Part shown: positions 46,744 through 56,151 of the stretch, in pieces
How the letters are laid out: each line of letters begins with the position of its first letter
Numbering within the stretch: position 1 is the first letter of the stretch
Assembly (NCBI GenBank): GCA_947445035.1
Contig: CANFCK010000001.1
Span: 238,044 to 302,043, forward strand
Length of the DNA: 64,000 nucleotides
Direction of reading: 5' to 3'
Source of the DNA: Deltaproteobacteria bacterium
GTDB taxonomy: Bacteria > Myxococcota_A > UBA796 > SXON01
The notes under the pieces: model-generated
Told to the model about the DNA's origin: nothing
The model's input: only the letters and a program-made list of their open reading frames with translations
Database searches by the model: none
Translations under genes and position numbers: made by a program

Positions 46744-49443
46744 CTATTTGATCTCGCCAAGCTGCCGGAGGCGCTCCAAAAAGACGCCATCCGCGGGTGA
46801 GGGCCCGCTCGGGACCACTCCAGGCACGCGCTCGCCGTAGCCGGGCACGTCGGTGCGACCGAAGCGCGCCGCATACTCCCACAGGAACGCCTCGCTCAGC
46901 GGGCGGCCGGTCAGCTCGGCCGAAATGGGTAGACCGGCGATCCAGGCCATCGTCGGAAACACGTCCAGTTCATTGGCCTTCAGCCGCTCGCTTCCCGCGA
47001 CGCCCGGACCATGGATGAAGAGCAGGCCCTTGTTGGCCTTGGTGTGGCACCCGGGCGGAGCCCCGGCCGCCGCACCGGAGCAAGGAGAGGCGCCGTGGTC
47101 AGACACCACGATCACGGTGGTGTCAGGACCAGCGGCGGCCATGAGCTCCGCCACGGCGCGGTCCAACTCACGGTAGGCGCCCTCCACGGTCGTGGCGGTG
47201 GCATCGACGCCCCCCGCCGGAGTGGAGAATGCGAAGGGCTGGAAACGGTCCCACGCCGCATGCTGGACGGCGTCGATGTTCCCGAGGTGCACCAGGGTCA
47301 GCGCGCTGGCTCCGGTCGCGAGCTGGCGGACGGCAAGCTCCGTGCTGAGCTGGTCCACCTGCGCCGCCGACAGGCTGATGCTGGGCACGTCGTGGTCCGT
47401 GACAACGGTGCCGAGCACAGGCTCGGCGGGCCAGGTGGCCGGCCAATGGATGAGCCCTACGCTCACACCCAGCGCCGATGCGACGTTCCAGAGCGCGGGG
47501 ACCTTCCGCCGGTTGCTGGTCACCGGGATCTCGGTCCCATCGGCCAGCTTCTCCGTGTGGTGACTGACGCCGTGGTCCACAGCGCTGCGCCCGGTCGTTA
47601 TCGTCGTCCACACCGCCGGGCAGACCGAGGACTGGGCGGCGTCCAGTTCCACGGCCGACGCGCCCTCGCTCCACAGTCGACGGAAGGTCGGGAGCTCGCC
47701 CCGTTTGACCATCGGGCCCATGACCTTCCAGTTCGCGCCATCCACGCCGACCAGAAGCACCTTGCGGCTGACCGGCGGCGGCGGGGTCTGGGTCCGAGTT
47801 CGAAGGATAGTGTTGGTGGGCGGCGAGCCCGGGACCCGTTCGAACTCCGCCTCGACACGGCCCGATCCGTCGCGCCACAAGCGCCAGCTCACCCGTCGCG
47901 TCGCGTCCAAGATGAGGTAGTCGGTGTGCAGCTTGTCGAACATCGTGCGCACATCGGCGTACGGCGATTTCGTCGACAACCAGTGGTACCCGACGTGTTC
48001 GGTGCGCCACGCGACCCGCTGAACCGTACCTTCCTGGAATGCCACGGTAATCGGCGCCTCCGCAGCGCTGTTCTGAGCGAGCCAGCCAACCAGGTCTGCG
48101 TAGGGGTCTGGCTTGGCCGCTTCGGCGTAGGACGCCTTGATCTGGCGAGCCGCCTCAAAGATGCCAAGCCAGATGCTCGACGCGACGATGGCGCCGCCGA
48201 AGAGCGCCGCGGCGCCTTTGCGGCGAAGCAGCCACATCAGCGGGAGCAAGAACGCGAAGATCGCGATCAGCCCTTGCCGGCGGTAAAAGTACCAGTCGCC
48301 GTTGAAGTGTTTGTGGGCGAGGTGCACGCTGAGAAGCCCACCGACCGCGACGAGAAGCATCGCGCCGCGCAGGATCGCGTCGTCGGACCGAATCGAAGCC
48401 AACCGCCGCGCCCACCAACCCTGAACGGGCCGGCGCAGCGCCACCAACGCGAACACGCCCGCGACCGGCAGCGCCCAGTTCGCGGTACCGACATTTCCGT
48501 GCCAGGAGTGGGCCCCCGCGGGCGAGTAGGCTGTTCCGAGTCCGGAGAGCCGGTCCGTGAGCAGGTCCAGCGCGCCGTCGGTCTCGACGATCACGTCAAA
48601 CTCGGCGAGCAGGTCGTTGGCGCGGTTCTGATCGAAGCGGACCAGCGCTGTCGGGCCGAGGTCGGCGACGAAGGTGCTCAGGTGCGCCAGCCAAGCGCCC
48701 AGGGCCGTGCCGGTGACCGCGGCGGCCGTCGCCCCCACCCGCAGCCAGCGCATCCGATCGGGGCCCACGCAGAGCCGCAGAAAGAGCGCTCCACCTACCG
48801 CGAGAGGGATGACGATGAACTGGGAGCGCGCGAAGTACAGAGCGCTGAGCCACAGCCCGAGCTCCACGCCCCAGATCGCCGAGGTCTCCGCGCTCTTCTT
48901 CGACAACCGCCAGAAGAAAAGGAAGAAGAGCGCCCAACTGAGCCCTTCGGTGTAGGGTACCGACGTGAAGACGATGAACTGACGGTTGAAGGCTAGTAGT
49001 GCCGCGGCAATATGGCCACCGTTGATGGGGAGGCCGCTGCTTGGAAACACCGGCGCCGGCCAAACGCTCCTACCGAAGCCAAACGCACCGATGATCGACA
49101 CGAAGTAGAGAATCGCCGGCAGCCAATGCGCGGCGGTCGTCAGGTCGACCACGCGACCGGTCATTCCGAGGACCACCGGCCAGAGCGGGTAAATGGACGT
49201 GGGATGGGGGAAGGACTCGTAGCCGAAGTTGTTCAGCGACACGTGGGTGGTGAGCCCCAGGCCGTCGCGCACGTGCCGGGCGACCTCGGTGTAGTAGCCG
49301 CCGTCGATGTTCATCCAGCGCAGTGGACCCGTCTGGAGCGCCTTCACAGGAGCCAGAAGTACCAGAAACGCCAGGAAAAGGCGCACGTCGGGCGGGATCC
49401 GACCAAACCAAGCGCGTTGGGGGGTAAGGGCCGCGGGGAGCAT
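46744..49443 (-). CDS. Fusion of polytopic membrane glycosyltransferase-like domain and type I phosphodiesterase
   Basis: This 899-residue protein has about ten membrane segments in its first 440 residues, with NIDGGYYTEVARHVRDGLGL and PHPTSIYPLWP loops like GT-C (PMT/ArnT-like) enzymes. From about residue 560 an alkaline-phosphatase-superfamily domain begins: KVLLVGVDGANWKVM (metal Asp), AVWTTITTGRSAVDHGV (Thr nucleophile), LVHLGNIDAVQHAAWD and VIVVSDHGASPC, with GCHTKANKG nearby. Such domains transfer or cleave phosphodiesters, for example phosphoglycerol or phosphoethanolamine groups. The fusion implies coupled glycosylation and phospho-group editing of an envelope glycan outside the membrane. 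It is the first gene of its strand, divergent from 49509. Confidence 0.75.
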   Translation of the reverse strand: MLPAALTPQRAWFGRIPPDVRLFLAFLVLLAPVKALQTGPLRWMNIDGGYYTEVARHVRDGLGLTTHVSLNNFGYESFPHPTSIYPLWPVVLGMTGRVVDLTTAAHWLPAILYFVSIIGAFGFGRSVWPAPVFPSSGLPINGGHIAAALLAFNRQFIVFTSVPYTEGLSWALFFLFFWRLSKKSAETSAIWGVELGLWLSALYFARSQFIVIPLAVGGALFLRLCVGPDRMRWLRVGATAAAVTGTALGAWLAHLSTFVADLGPTALVRFDQNRANDLLAEFDVIVETDGALDLLTDRLSGLGTAYSPAGAHSWHGNVGTANWALPVAGVFALVALRRPVQGWWARRLASIRSDDAILRGAMLLVAVGGLLSVHLAHKHFNGDWYFYRRQGLIAIFAFLLPLMWLLRRKGAAALFGGAIVASSIWLGIFEAARQIKASYAEAAKPDPYADLVGWLAQNSAAEAPITVAFQEGTVQRVAWRTEHVGYHWLSTKSPYADVRTMFDKLHTDYLILDATRRVSWRLWRDGSGRVEAEFERVPGSPPTNTILRTRTQTPPPPVSRKVLLVGVDGANWKVMGPMVKRGELPTFRRLWSEGASAVELDAAQSSVCPAVWTTITTGRSAVDHGVSHHTEKLADGTEIPVTSNRRKVPALWNVASALGVSVGLIHWPATWPAEPVLGTVVTDHDVPSISLSAAQVDQLSTELAVRQLATGASALTLVHLGNIDAVQHAAWDRFQPFAFSTPAGGVDATATTVEGAYRELDRAVAELMAAAGPDTTVIVVSDHGASPCSGAAAGAPPGCHTKANKGLLFIHGPGVAGSERLKANELDVFPTMAWIAGLPISAELTGRPLSEAFLWEYAARFGRTDVPGYGERVPGVVPSGPSPADGVFLERLRQLGEIK

Positions 49444-49478
49444 GATCCTGTCGGAGGTCGCCGACCCAGCCTATCGTG

Positions 49479-49487
49479 TGATACGCT
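49479..49487 (+). promoter_or_regulatory. Putative extended -10 (TGATACGCT)
   Basis: TG-A-TACGCT ends 21 nt before ATG 49509. The same nine bases occur upstream of 50940 at almost the same distance. Confidence 0.4.
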
Positions 49488-49508
49488 GGTGGTCCTCTTG
49501 GAACTGCC

Positions 49509-50882
49509 ATGCCCCTTCGAAATGTGCTCGCGATCCTCGGCCTCGGCCTCTTTGCCGGCTGCGAGTCCGAGGACGTCACCAACAAGCCCGACGGGCTCGC
49601 CGACCCGGACACGTCCAGCGGGCTCGAAGAAATCCCGGCCGACTCCGGCGATACGAACAACAGCACGGCGGACGGCACCATCACCGGCACGGTGCAGGTG
49701 GAACTGTACACGTACGACGCCGTTGGCGAGCTGGTCTGGCAGGAATGGGAGCCCGTCTACGGTGACGACTTCCCCTTCGGCGCGATCTTCGTCGCGGCGT
49801 ACAAACTCGATGAAGAGAGCTTCAGCATGGCGTACCTCGACCAGTACGTGGTGCGCTCGCCCGATCCGGAGGGCAACACCTACGAGCTGCAGGTCGATCC
49901 TGTCGATGCCAGCTCCGTACGGATCTTCGCAGTGCTCGACTACTGGGCGGACGGCATCCTCGCGACGACGGAACCCATGGGCATCTGGCCCGATGTGATC
50001 GATGTCGTGGCCGGTGCGGAGGTCTCCGGCGTCGATGTCGATATTCCCGTGCCCTACTACGAGTTCGGCACGGGCGGCGGCGGCGGCGGGGGCAACGGGG
50101 TGGGTGGCGGTGGCGGCGGCGGCGGCGAGTGGGACAAGGCCGACTACGTCCTCATCAGCGGCACCGGCCTGATCACCGAGTCCTACGCAGGCGGCAGCTG
50201 CATGGCGCTTCTGTACGGGTCTGACGGTACGGGCCCCTACTACGCCGACGGGTTCACCCCCACGCGCACCGACGATGGGGCCGAGGGCACCTATGAGATG
50301 TGGGTTGCGAAGAACTACGGCATGGGCACACTGCTGGGCGCCTGGGACTCCAACTTCAACGGGCTCATCGATCCGGCCGACAAGTGGGGAAACTACGTCG
50401 ACAGCACCGGCGCCTCGCTCAACCCGATCTCGATCGGCACCGCGGACATGCCCGACTCGACCCTGATGATCCCCGACGGATCCAACGCCAACCCGTCAGC
50501 GGTACCCTTCGTCCTGCTCGCGGGCGACGTGACGATTGGCGGCGGCTTCGACGCGCTCGACGACAGCGCCCAGGTGCACGTCGCGGCGATGAAGTACCGC
50601 CCCGAAGACGATCTCAGCGTGTCGGACATCCCGGCCATTTCGTATGACTACCAGACCTACTCCGGCGCCGACGTGACCGGCGGTGCGCTCGGCTTCACGC
50701 TCATCGCGCCGGCCAACACCATCGTCTACCTCTGGGCCTACCTGGACGCCGAAGGCGATGGGGTCATCAACGAAGTCGGCGAGGCCGTGGCAAGCTACGG
50801 CAACAACCCCGCCGGGCACCTGCCCACCGGCACCGACTCGCACACCGACATCGAGATGCAGCTGGTGACCGTCACGGAGTAG
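49509..50882 (+). CDS. Lipoprotein of unknown function with poly-Gly linker
   Basis: This 457-residue lipoprotein has lipobox LGLGLFAGC (Cys18) and an acidic spacer (ADSGDTNNSTADG). Two beta-rich regions (about 55-180 and 215-457) are separated by a near-pure Gly linker coded at about 50070-50131. The C-terminal part repeats strand patterns such as LISGTGLITESYAGGSCMAL and VHVAAMKYRPEDDLSVSD, with a WAYLDAEGDGVINEVGE calcium-like loop. No enzyme motif is visible. It is probably a structural or binding protein exposed in the periplasm or on the surface. Confidence 0.6.
   Translation: MPLRNVLAILGLGLFAGCESEDVTNKPDGLADPDTSSGLEEIPADSGDTNNSTADGTITGTVQVELYTYDAVGELVWQEWEPVYGDDFPFGAIFVAAYKLDEESFSMAYLDQYVVRSPDPEGNTYELQVDPVDASSVRIFAVLDYWADGILATTEPMGIWPDVIDVVAGAEVSGVDVDIPVPYYEFGTGGGGGGGNGVGGGGGGGGEWDKADYVLISGTGLITESYAGGSCMALLYGSDGTGPYYADGFTPTRTDDGAEGTYEMWVAKNYGMGTLLGAWDSNFNGLIDPADKWGNYVDSTGASLNPISIGTADMPDSTLMIPDGSNANPSAVPFVLLAGDVTIGGGFDALDDSAQVHVAAMKYRPEDDLSVSDIPAISYDYQTYSGADVTGGALGFTLIAPANTIVYLWAYLDAEGDGVINEVGEAVASYGNNPAGHLPTGTDSHTDIEMQLVTVTE
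50070..50131 (+). repeat. GGC/GGN low-complexity tract coding poly-Gly
   Basis: Two runs of GGC/GGT/GGG codons, separated by Asn-Gly-Val, encode the flexible linker of the lipoprotein at 49509. Length variation by slippage in multiples of three would keep the frame. Confidence 0.7.
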
Positions 50883-50908
50883 CGGGCTGCCCTGCGGGGT
50901 CCATGTGG

Positions 50909-50917
50909 TGATACGCT
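50909..50917 (+). promoter_or_regulatory. Putative extended -10 (TGATACGCT), twin of 49479
   Basis: TG-A-TACGCT ends 22 nt before ATG 50940. A short purine stretch (GAGG at 50930-50933) lies 6 nt before the ATG as a possible SD. Confidence 0.4.
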
Positions 50918-50939
50918 CCCCCGCTCTTCGAGGTCGACG

Positions 50940-51830
50940 ATGTTTGTACTGGTAGCGCTGCTTTCGGTGAATTCGGCTTTTGCGGGCGCAAAGGCGTCGA
51001 GTTTTCAGGCGGAGAACAAGAAGGGCGCCAACACCTGGAACGCCGGCTCGGCCATCGACGGCAAGGCAGAGACCGCTTGGTCACTCCCCGGTGAATCGGT
51101 CAACCGCGGCGAATGGATTTCTCTGGAGATCCCCAAAGGCACCGTCGAAAAGGTGGGCATCGTCTGCGGCTGGGACAAGGACGAGGACTCGTTCAAAGAC
51201 TACCCCCGCGTCAAGCAGCTCCGGATCGATGTGTACACCCTCGACAACGACCAGGCCGAAAAGCAGGTCGGCTCCGAAACGATCGACGTGCCCGATTCCC
51301 GCGGGCTGCAGGTCATCCCGCTCAAGACCAAGGTCAAGGTCGGTGACGACAGCTTCTTCGGCGGCAAGGTCAAGCTCTCGGTGGTGGACATCTACCCGGG
51401 GGAAGACTTCCCCAACCTCCGCGTCTCTGAAGTGGCGGTGTACCTAGGCGAAATGGATGCCACGCCGGAGGTGCTCGGGATCGACGCGACCGCGGTCACC
51501 GACGGCAACGTCAAGACGCTTTTGACCGTCGCGTCGGGCACCGAGTTCCAGCTCAACCCCAAAGGGTGGGCCATCAGCTCCATCGGCTTCCAGGGCGACA
51601 AGGGCAAGGCCCGCGCCAAGACCGTGAAGGTCAAAGTCGGCGACGCCGGACCCGAACAGACCTTCACGCTGGCCGACAAGCCCGACATGCAGTGGATCAC
51701 CCTCGCGCCCTTCAACGGGTACGTCGGCAGCACGATCGACAACGCGGTGATCACGTTGGTCGACAGCTACGGGGCGGACGTCAACTTCCAGGAACTGAAG
51801 TTCAAGGCCACGCATTTCGAGCCGCTGTAG
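50940..51830 (+). CDS. Secreted protein with two discoidin-like (glycan-binding) domains
   Basis: This 296-residue protein has signal MFVLVALLSVNSAFAG. Two similar beta-sandwich units follow. The first (about 20-165) reads NTWNAGSAIDGKAETAWSLP, GEWISLEIPKGTVEKVGIV and FPNLRVSEVAVYLG. The second (about 172-296) reads IDATAVTDGNVKTLLTVASG and NAVITLVDSYGADVNFQELK. The A.DG...TAW opening and ISLEIP strand are typical of F5/8 type C/NADase-type glycan-binding modules. It could bind surface or prey glycans; no catalytic domain is attached. It is transcribed from its own promoter-like element. Confidence 0.65.
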   Translation: MFVLVALLSVNSAFAGAKASSFQAENKKGANTWNAGSAIDGKAETAWSLPGESVNRGEWISLEIPKGTVEKVGIVCGWDKDEDSFKDYPRVKQLRIDVYTLDNDQAEKQVGSETIDVPDSRGLQVIPLKTKVKVGDDSFFGGKVKLSVVDIYPGEDFPNLRVSEVAVYLGEMDATPEVLGIDATAVTDGNVKTLLTVASGTEFQLNPKGWAISSIGFQGDKGKARAKTVKVKVGDAGPEQTFTLADKPDMQWITLAPFNGYVGSTIDNAVITLVDSYGADVNFQELKFKATHFEPL

Positions 51831-51875
51831 GCCTCCCCCTCTCGGTGGCCGAGGCACGGCGCCCCGGCACATGCT

Positions 51876-53378
51876 TCACTCCCGACAAACCCGCGCCCGC
51901 TCGTAGGCGTCATCGGCGAACCACCAGGGAATGACCGTCCGTACCGGCGGCGGCCCTGCGATCCAGTTGGCGTGCAGGTTTGCGCCAGCGGCGGCAGAGT
52001 AGCCACGGGGAAAAACCGGTGACGGTGGGGTCGCGACGCCATCCCAAACGACCTGGGTACACCGCAGCGGCACGGACTGGGGCCAGGCCTCGCTGGGAAC
52101 GGCCACCAGCTCGCCCACGGGAGCCACCTGGTCTTCGTCCAATGGGGTCCACCCGCGGGCCTCCAGCGCGCCCTGCCAACCCCAGTGGCCGGTGAAGCGG
52201 CCGGTGGTGCCCTCTTTCTCTCCGATCGCCGCGGCGGCCTCGGCAAGCGCAGCGGCGGCGCGGGCTTGGAAGGCGCCATCGGCGGTGAGGCCCAGACCCA
52301 GGAGCAAGCCCAACGCGACGCGGCAGCGCGGCAGGTCGTTGGGCATCAAAAGCAAACCCGCCGGCAAGAACGGCAGCCAGTAGCGAGCCGCCGAAAAGCG
52401 CAGGGTCAGCAAAAAGACGAAGCCGAGGAGCACCCATGCCGCCAGCAAGAGTCGGTCCGGACGCGGCCGGGGGTCGGAAGTCGACGTCAGCGCCAAAATC
52501 GCAGGAGCCAAGGCCGCCCCTCCCAGGGCGCCAAAAAAAGCCGCGACGGGTCCCCATGACATCGCTGCCAGCGCACCAACAAGAGCAGCTACCAGATGCG
52601 CCTTACGCCATTTGAACACCGGCAGGGCCGCGACCCCGCCGAGCATCGTCAGCGCCGCCACCGCCTTGTGGCCCCAGTCCAGCGGGGTGTTGGCCACGGC
52701 TTGGAACCGGCCCATCGCCAGCACGTGAACCTCGCCGTAGGCATGCAGATCGTGCGCGGCAAGCAACACGAGGGGCACCCCGACGGCAAGCCCCGGAAGC
52801 ACCGATCGCCGCTGCAAAAGCGGCCACAACACCACGAGCGGCCACAATGCCACCGCGCTGTAGCGGAAGAGAGCTCCCGCTCCGAGCAGGAGCGCCCACG
52901 TCCACGCACGCTCCCCGCGCTCCACCGCATCGAGGTACCCCGCCATCCCGGCCACGCAGCACGCCAAAAGCGGCGCATCCGGCAAAAGCGCGCTCGTGGA
53001 CAACATCACCACCGGCGCCACGAGCAGCATGACCTCGCCGGCCCCCCGATCGCCCAGGAATCGTCGCCCCAGCCGACCCGCGCCCCAGGCCGCCAGCAAC
53101 GTCCACGGCAACATCCACAACCGCTGCGTCATGACCGGCAGCCCCACAACCGGGGCCAACCACCACGCGATGCCCGGGGGGTTGCTCAGCACGTCGAACG
53201 CCGGCTCGGTGGTGCCCTGCCAGTTCAGCGTGATGGCGTGCGGCCGCCAGGGGTCCACAACGGCGCCCCGCGCCAGGGTCAGGAAGTTGACCTCGTCGAA
53301 GTCGGGCGGCCGGGCAAGCGTCCACGCCGTGGCACCGAAGAGCGCGACCAGCAGGAGCGACAGCGACCGGTGTCGCAC
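51876..53378 (-). CDS. GT-C membrane glycosyltransferase-like protein (PMT/ArnT type)
   Basis: This 500-residue protein has about ten membrane segments. The first periplasmic loop has PPDFDEVNFLTLARGAV, with an acidic DFDE motif as in family 39/83 glycosyltransferases that use polyprenyl-phosphate sugars. MLSTSALLPDAPLLACCVAG and LFRYSAVALWPLVVL follow, as in PMT_2 proteins. The C-terminal about 120 residues form a soluble periplasmic domain. GTG 53378 lies 9 nt after the lipoprotein stop upstream, so the two form an operon. It probably adds sugars to envelope lipids or proteins; donor and acceptor are unknown. Confidence 0.7.
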   Translation of the reverse strand: MRHRSLSLLLVALFGATAWTLARPPDFDEVNFLTLARGAVVDPWRPHAITLNWQGTTEPAFDVLSNPPGIAWWLAPVVGLPVMTQRLWMLPWTLLAAWGAGRLGRRFLGDRGAGEVMLLVAPVVMLSTSALLPDAPLLACCVAGMAGYLDAVERGERAWTWALLLGAGALFRYSAVALWPLVVLWPLLQRRSVLPGLAVGVPLVLLAAHDLHAYGEVHVLAMGRFQAVANTPLDWGHKAVAALTMLGGVAALPVFKWRKAHLVAALVGALAAMSWGPVAAFFGALGGAALAPAILALTSTSDPRPRPDRLLLAAWVLLGFVFLLTLRFSAARYWLPFLPAGLLLMPNDLPRCRVALGLLLGLGLTADGAFQARAAAALAEAAAAIGEKEGTTGRFTGHWGWQGALEARGWTPLDEDQVAPVGELVAVPSEAWPQSVPLRCTQVVWDGVATPPSPVFPRGYSAAAGANLHANWIAGPPPVRTVIPWWFADDAYERARVCRE

Positions 53379-53387
53379 GCGACCGGC

Positions 53388-54356
53388 CTAGCCCGGCACA
53401 ACGACAGTCATGAACATCGGCGCCGGGTTGGTGCAGTTTGCGGTGCAACGCAGCCCCAGGAGCCAGGTGCCAGGTGCCGTAAATCCCTCGAACGCAACCC
53501 CCTCGGCCGACACCGCGCCCGACAGATCGGCGGTGGTACCGCCGGTCAGCTCCAGGGTGTACGTTTCGTCCGCGAGAATCTCGACATCGGTGAACTGATC
53601 GTCGATTTCCCCCGGTGTCAGCGTGGCGTAGTGGGCGATGAGCACCTCGTCGAGCTTCCCGGGCAAGAGCGGCTCGCCGTTGCCCGACACCGTCAGTCCC
53701 GACCAGTCGATGGTCAGGCAGTCGTCGGGAATCACCGCCGGCGTCCGCGACTCCAGGTCCACGTCGTAGTCAACGATGTCGCAGGTCGGGAGAATCTCGA
53801 TCTCGGTGACCGTGCTGGTGGGCTGGGGGTCAAGGAACAACAAGAAAAGCGCCCCTTGCGCCGGGTCGAAGCCCTTGGAGATACTCAGCAGGAAGGCGCC
53901 CCCGGCCGCTTCGTAGCTTTCGACCACTTCGTAGGCGGAGCCGCCGAAGGTGAAGTCGCTCAGCATGCAGGTTGTGAGGTCGCCCGGCTCGCACGAGACG
54001 TACCCGTCGGTGTTGGACTGCAGGAGCGAGTTGTTGGTGAGCCCCGTGGCGATTTCGGCCTGGGTCAAAAGCGGAAACCGGGTCAGGCCCAGGCTGTCTA
54101 CGTCGGCCACGGGGTCCATGGCGTGGCAGAGCATGTCTTCGGTAAGCGCCGTGAAATCCAGCTTGATGTCTTCTTTTTCCGCCGTCGTATAGTTCGGGAT
54201 GTTGAGGACGCCGGTCCAAGAGTAGTTGTTGTCGTTGGTGAGCGGGGTCGTGCAGGCTTCGGCGGAGTCGTCGCCCGTTCCGCCGACACAGCTGATGCAG
54301 CCGCTGGAGAGGGACAAGGCCAGTATCAGCAGGGACAGAGCGCGGAAGCTGAGCAT
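53388..54356 (-). CDS. Lipoprotein of unknown function
   Basis: ATG 54356 is chosen because it opens MLSFRALSLLILALSLSSGC, a proper lipoprotein signal (Cys20). A longer frame upstream adds 26 residues without signal character and runs into the divergent mnmG start. The 322-residue product has several Cys and beta-rich segments, with no recognised domain: DIKLDFTALTEDMLCHAMDP, EVVESYEAAGGAFLLSISKG and GTWLLGLRCTANCTNPAPMF. It is the first gene before a membrane glycosyltransferase. TACTAT lies 6 nt upstream of the ATG. Confidence 0.6.
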   Translation of the reverse strand: MLSFRALSLLILALSLSSGCISCVGGTGDDSAEACTTPLTNDNNYSWTGVLNIPNYTTAEKEDIKLDFTALTEDMLCHAMDPVADVDSLGLTRFPLLTQAEIATGLTNNSLLQSNTDGYVSCEPGDLTTCMLSDFTFGGSAYEVVESYEAAGGAFLLSISKGFDPAQGALFLLFLDPQPTSTVTEIEILPTCDIVDYDVDLESRTPAVIPDDCLTIDWSGLTVSGNGEPLLPGKLDEVLIAHYATLTPGEIDDQFTDVEILADETYTLELTGGTTADLSGAVSAEGVAFEGFTAPGTWLLGLRCTANCTNPAPMFMTVVVPG

Positions 54357-54362
54357 CCGGCC

Positions 54363-54368
54363 ATAGTA
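54363..54368 (-). promoter_or_regulatory. Putative -10 element (TACTAT)
   Basis: Minus-strand TACTAT ends 6 nt before ATG 54356 with no SD between, fitting the leaderless pattern in the window. Confidence 0.3.
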
Positions 54369-54398
54369 GCCCGGAGTCGCCGGGGATAGCACCGCGCA

Positions 54399-56138
54399 AT
54401 GGACTTCGACGTACTGGTGGTGGGCGGCGGTCATGCCGGGTGCGAAGCCGCCTTGGCCGCGGCACGGCTGGGTCGTCGCGTCGCGCTCATCACCCTGTCA
54501 CGGGACCAGCTTGGCCGGTTGAGCTGCAATCCGGCGATCGGCGGGCTCGCCAAAGGCACGCTGGTGCGGGAGGTCGACGCGCTCGGCGGCGCGATGGCCC
54601 GAGTGACCGACCTCGCGACGATCCAGTTCCGGCGGCTCAATACGCGGAAGGGTCTGGCCGTCCAGGCTTCGCGCGCGCAGGTGGACATCGACCGGTATCC
54701 ACGCGCGATGGCGGCCGAGATCGCGGCGGCGGGGGTGGTCGTCGTCGAGGGCGAGGCGGCAGCGGTGGTCGAACGTGCCGGGCGCGTGGGCGGGCTCCAT
54801 CTGGCCGACGGCAGCCTGCTTACAGGGATATCCGTCGTGTTGACGACGGGTACGTTTTTGGGCGGGGTGATGCACTGCGGAAGCGAGCAGCGCGTCGGTG
54901 GGCGGGTCGGTGAGGGGGCGGCGCACTCGTTGTCGGTCTCGCTGGCGCAGCTGGGATTGCGGCTCGGCCGTCTCAAGACCGGCACCACGCCTCGCCTGGA
55001 CGGGCGCACGGTCGACTGGGCACGCCTGCAGCCCCAGCCCGACGCGCTCCCGGGCGGACACTTCTCCTTCACACCGCCCACCTCCCGCCTCCCCCGTCGT
55101 GACTGCTACGTGGCCTTCACCAACGAGCGCACCCACCAGACCATCCGCGACCACCTCGGCGAGTCCCCGTTGTACTCGGGGGCGATCACCGGCCGCGGTC
55201 CTCGGTATTGCCCTAGCATCGAGGACAAGGTCACGCGGTTCCCCGACAAAGACCGCCATCAGCTTTTCCTCGAGCCCGAGGGCCTCGACACCGACCGCAT
55301 CTACGTCAACGGCACCAGCACCAGCCTGCCCGCGACCGCTCAGCTCGCGATGATTCGCTCGATCGAAGGCCTGGAAGCCGCGAACGTCATTCAGTACGGG
55401 TACGCTGTGGAGTATGACTATGTCGATCCGACGCAGCTACGCCCGACCCTGGAGTTCCCCCCGCTTCCGGGGCTGTACTTCGCGGGTCAGGTCAACGGCA
55501 CCAGCGGCTATGAGGAGGCCGCCGCCCAAGGCCTCCTCGCGGGGATCAACGCCGCCGGTACCACGCTGGTTTTGCGCCGCGACCAGGCCTGTATCGGGGT
55601 GATGATCGACGACCTCACCAGCCGCGGCGTCGGCGGCGAGCCTTACCGCATGTTCCCCAGCCGCTCCGAGCATCGCCTGGTCCTGCGCGAGGACAACGCC
55701 GACCGCCGGCTGATGCCGCTCGCTCACGATGCGACACTGCTCTCTGATGCGGTATGGACGCGCTTTCAGGAGAAGGAGGCGCGAATCGGAACGCTCGCGG
55801 CGGCGGCGCCCGAACGGCTTCGCCGCCCGGAGGTCGGTTGGCGCGACGTCTTTCCCGACGCCGACGAAGAGGCCGCCGAGCAGGTCGAGATCGACACCAA
55901 ATACGCCGGCTACATTGCGCGCGAGCGGGTGCGCCAGGAGCAGTCTCGCACGTTGGAAGGGGTCTCCCTCGATGGCGTGGACCTGGCTGGGTTGGTCGGG
56001 CTCTCGACCGAAGCGCGCGAGCGGTTGATCAGCGCGCGCCCGGCCACGTTGGGGGCGGCGGGGCGCGTGCCGGGCGTCACGCCAGCCGCCATCCAGGTGC
56101 TGACGATGGCGCTGGTGCGGGCCCAGGCCGCGCCGTGA
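54399..56138 (+). CDS. mnmG: tRNA uridine-5-carboxymethylaminomethyl modification enzyme MnmG
   Basis: This 579-residue FAD enzyme has dinucleotide motif VVGGGHAGCEAALAAARLG near the N-terminus. MnmG signatures follow: LSCNPAIGGLAKGTLVREVD, QFRRLNTRKGLAVQASRAQ, LKTGTTPRLDGRT and TSGYEEAAAQGLLAGINAA, and the C-terminal YIARERVRQEQ and RPATLGAAGRVPGVTPAAIQ. With MnmE it forms cmnm5U at wobble U34. It is shorter than the usual 610-640 residues, with compact loops but all core motifs. mnmE and rsmG are not adjacent. The downstream gene begins 13 nt later. Confidence 0.95.
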   Translation: MDFDVLVVGGGHAGCEAALAAARLGRRVALITLSRDQLGRLSCNPAIGGLAKGTLVREVDALGGAMARVTDLATIQFRRLNTRKGLAVQASRAQVDIDRYPRAMAAEIAAAGVVVVEGEAAAVVERAGRVGGLHLADGSLLTGISVVLTTGTFLGGVMHCGSEQRVGGRVGEGAAHSLSVSLAQLGLRLGRLKTGTTPRLDGRTVDWARLQPQPDALPGGHFSFTPPTSRLPRRDCYVAFTNERTHQTIRDHLGESPLYSGAITGRGPRYCPSIEDKVTRFPDKDRHQLFLEPEGLDTDRIYVNGTSTSLPATAQLAMIRSIEGLEAANVIQYGYAVEYDYVDPTQLRPTLEFPPLPGLYFAGQVNGTSGYEEAAAQGLLAGINAAGTTLVLRRDQACIGVMIDDLTSRGVGGEPYRMFPSRSEHRLVLREDNADRRLMPLAHDATLLSDAVWTRFQEKEARIGTLAAAAPERLRRPEVGWRDVFPDADEEAAEQVEIDTKYAGYIARERVRQEQSRTLEGVSLDGVDLAGLVGLSTEARERLISARPATLGAAGRVPGVTPAAIQVLTMALVRAQAAP

Positions 56139-56151
56139 TACCCGGCGTCCG

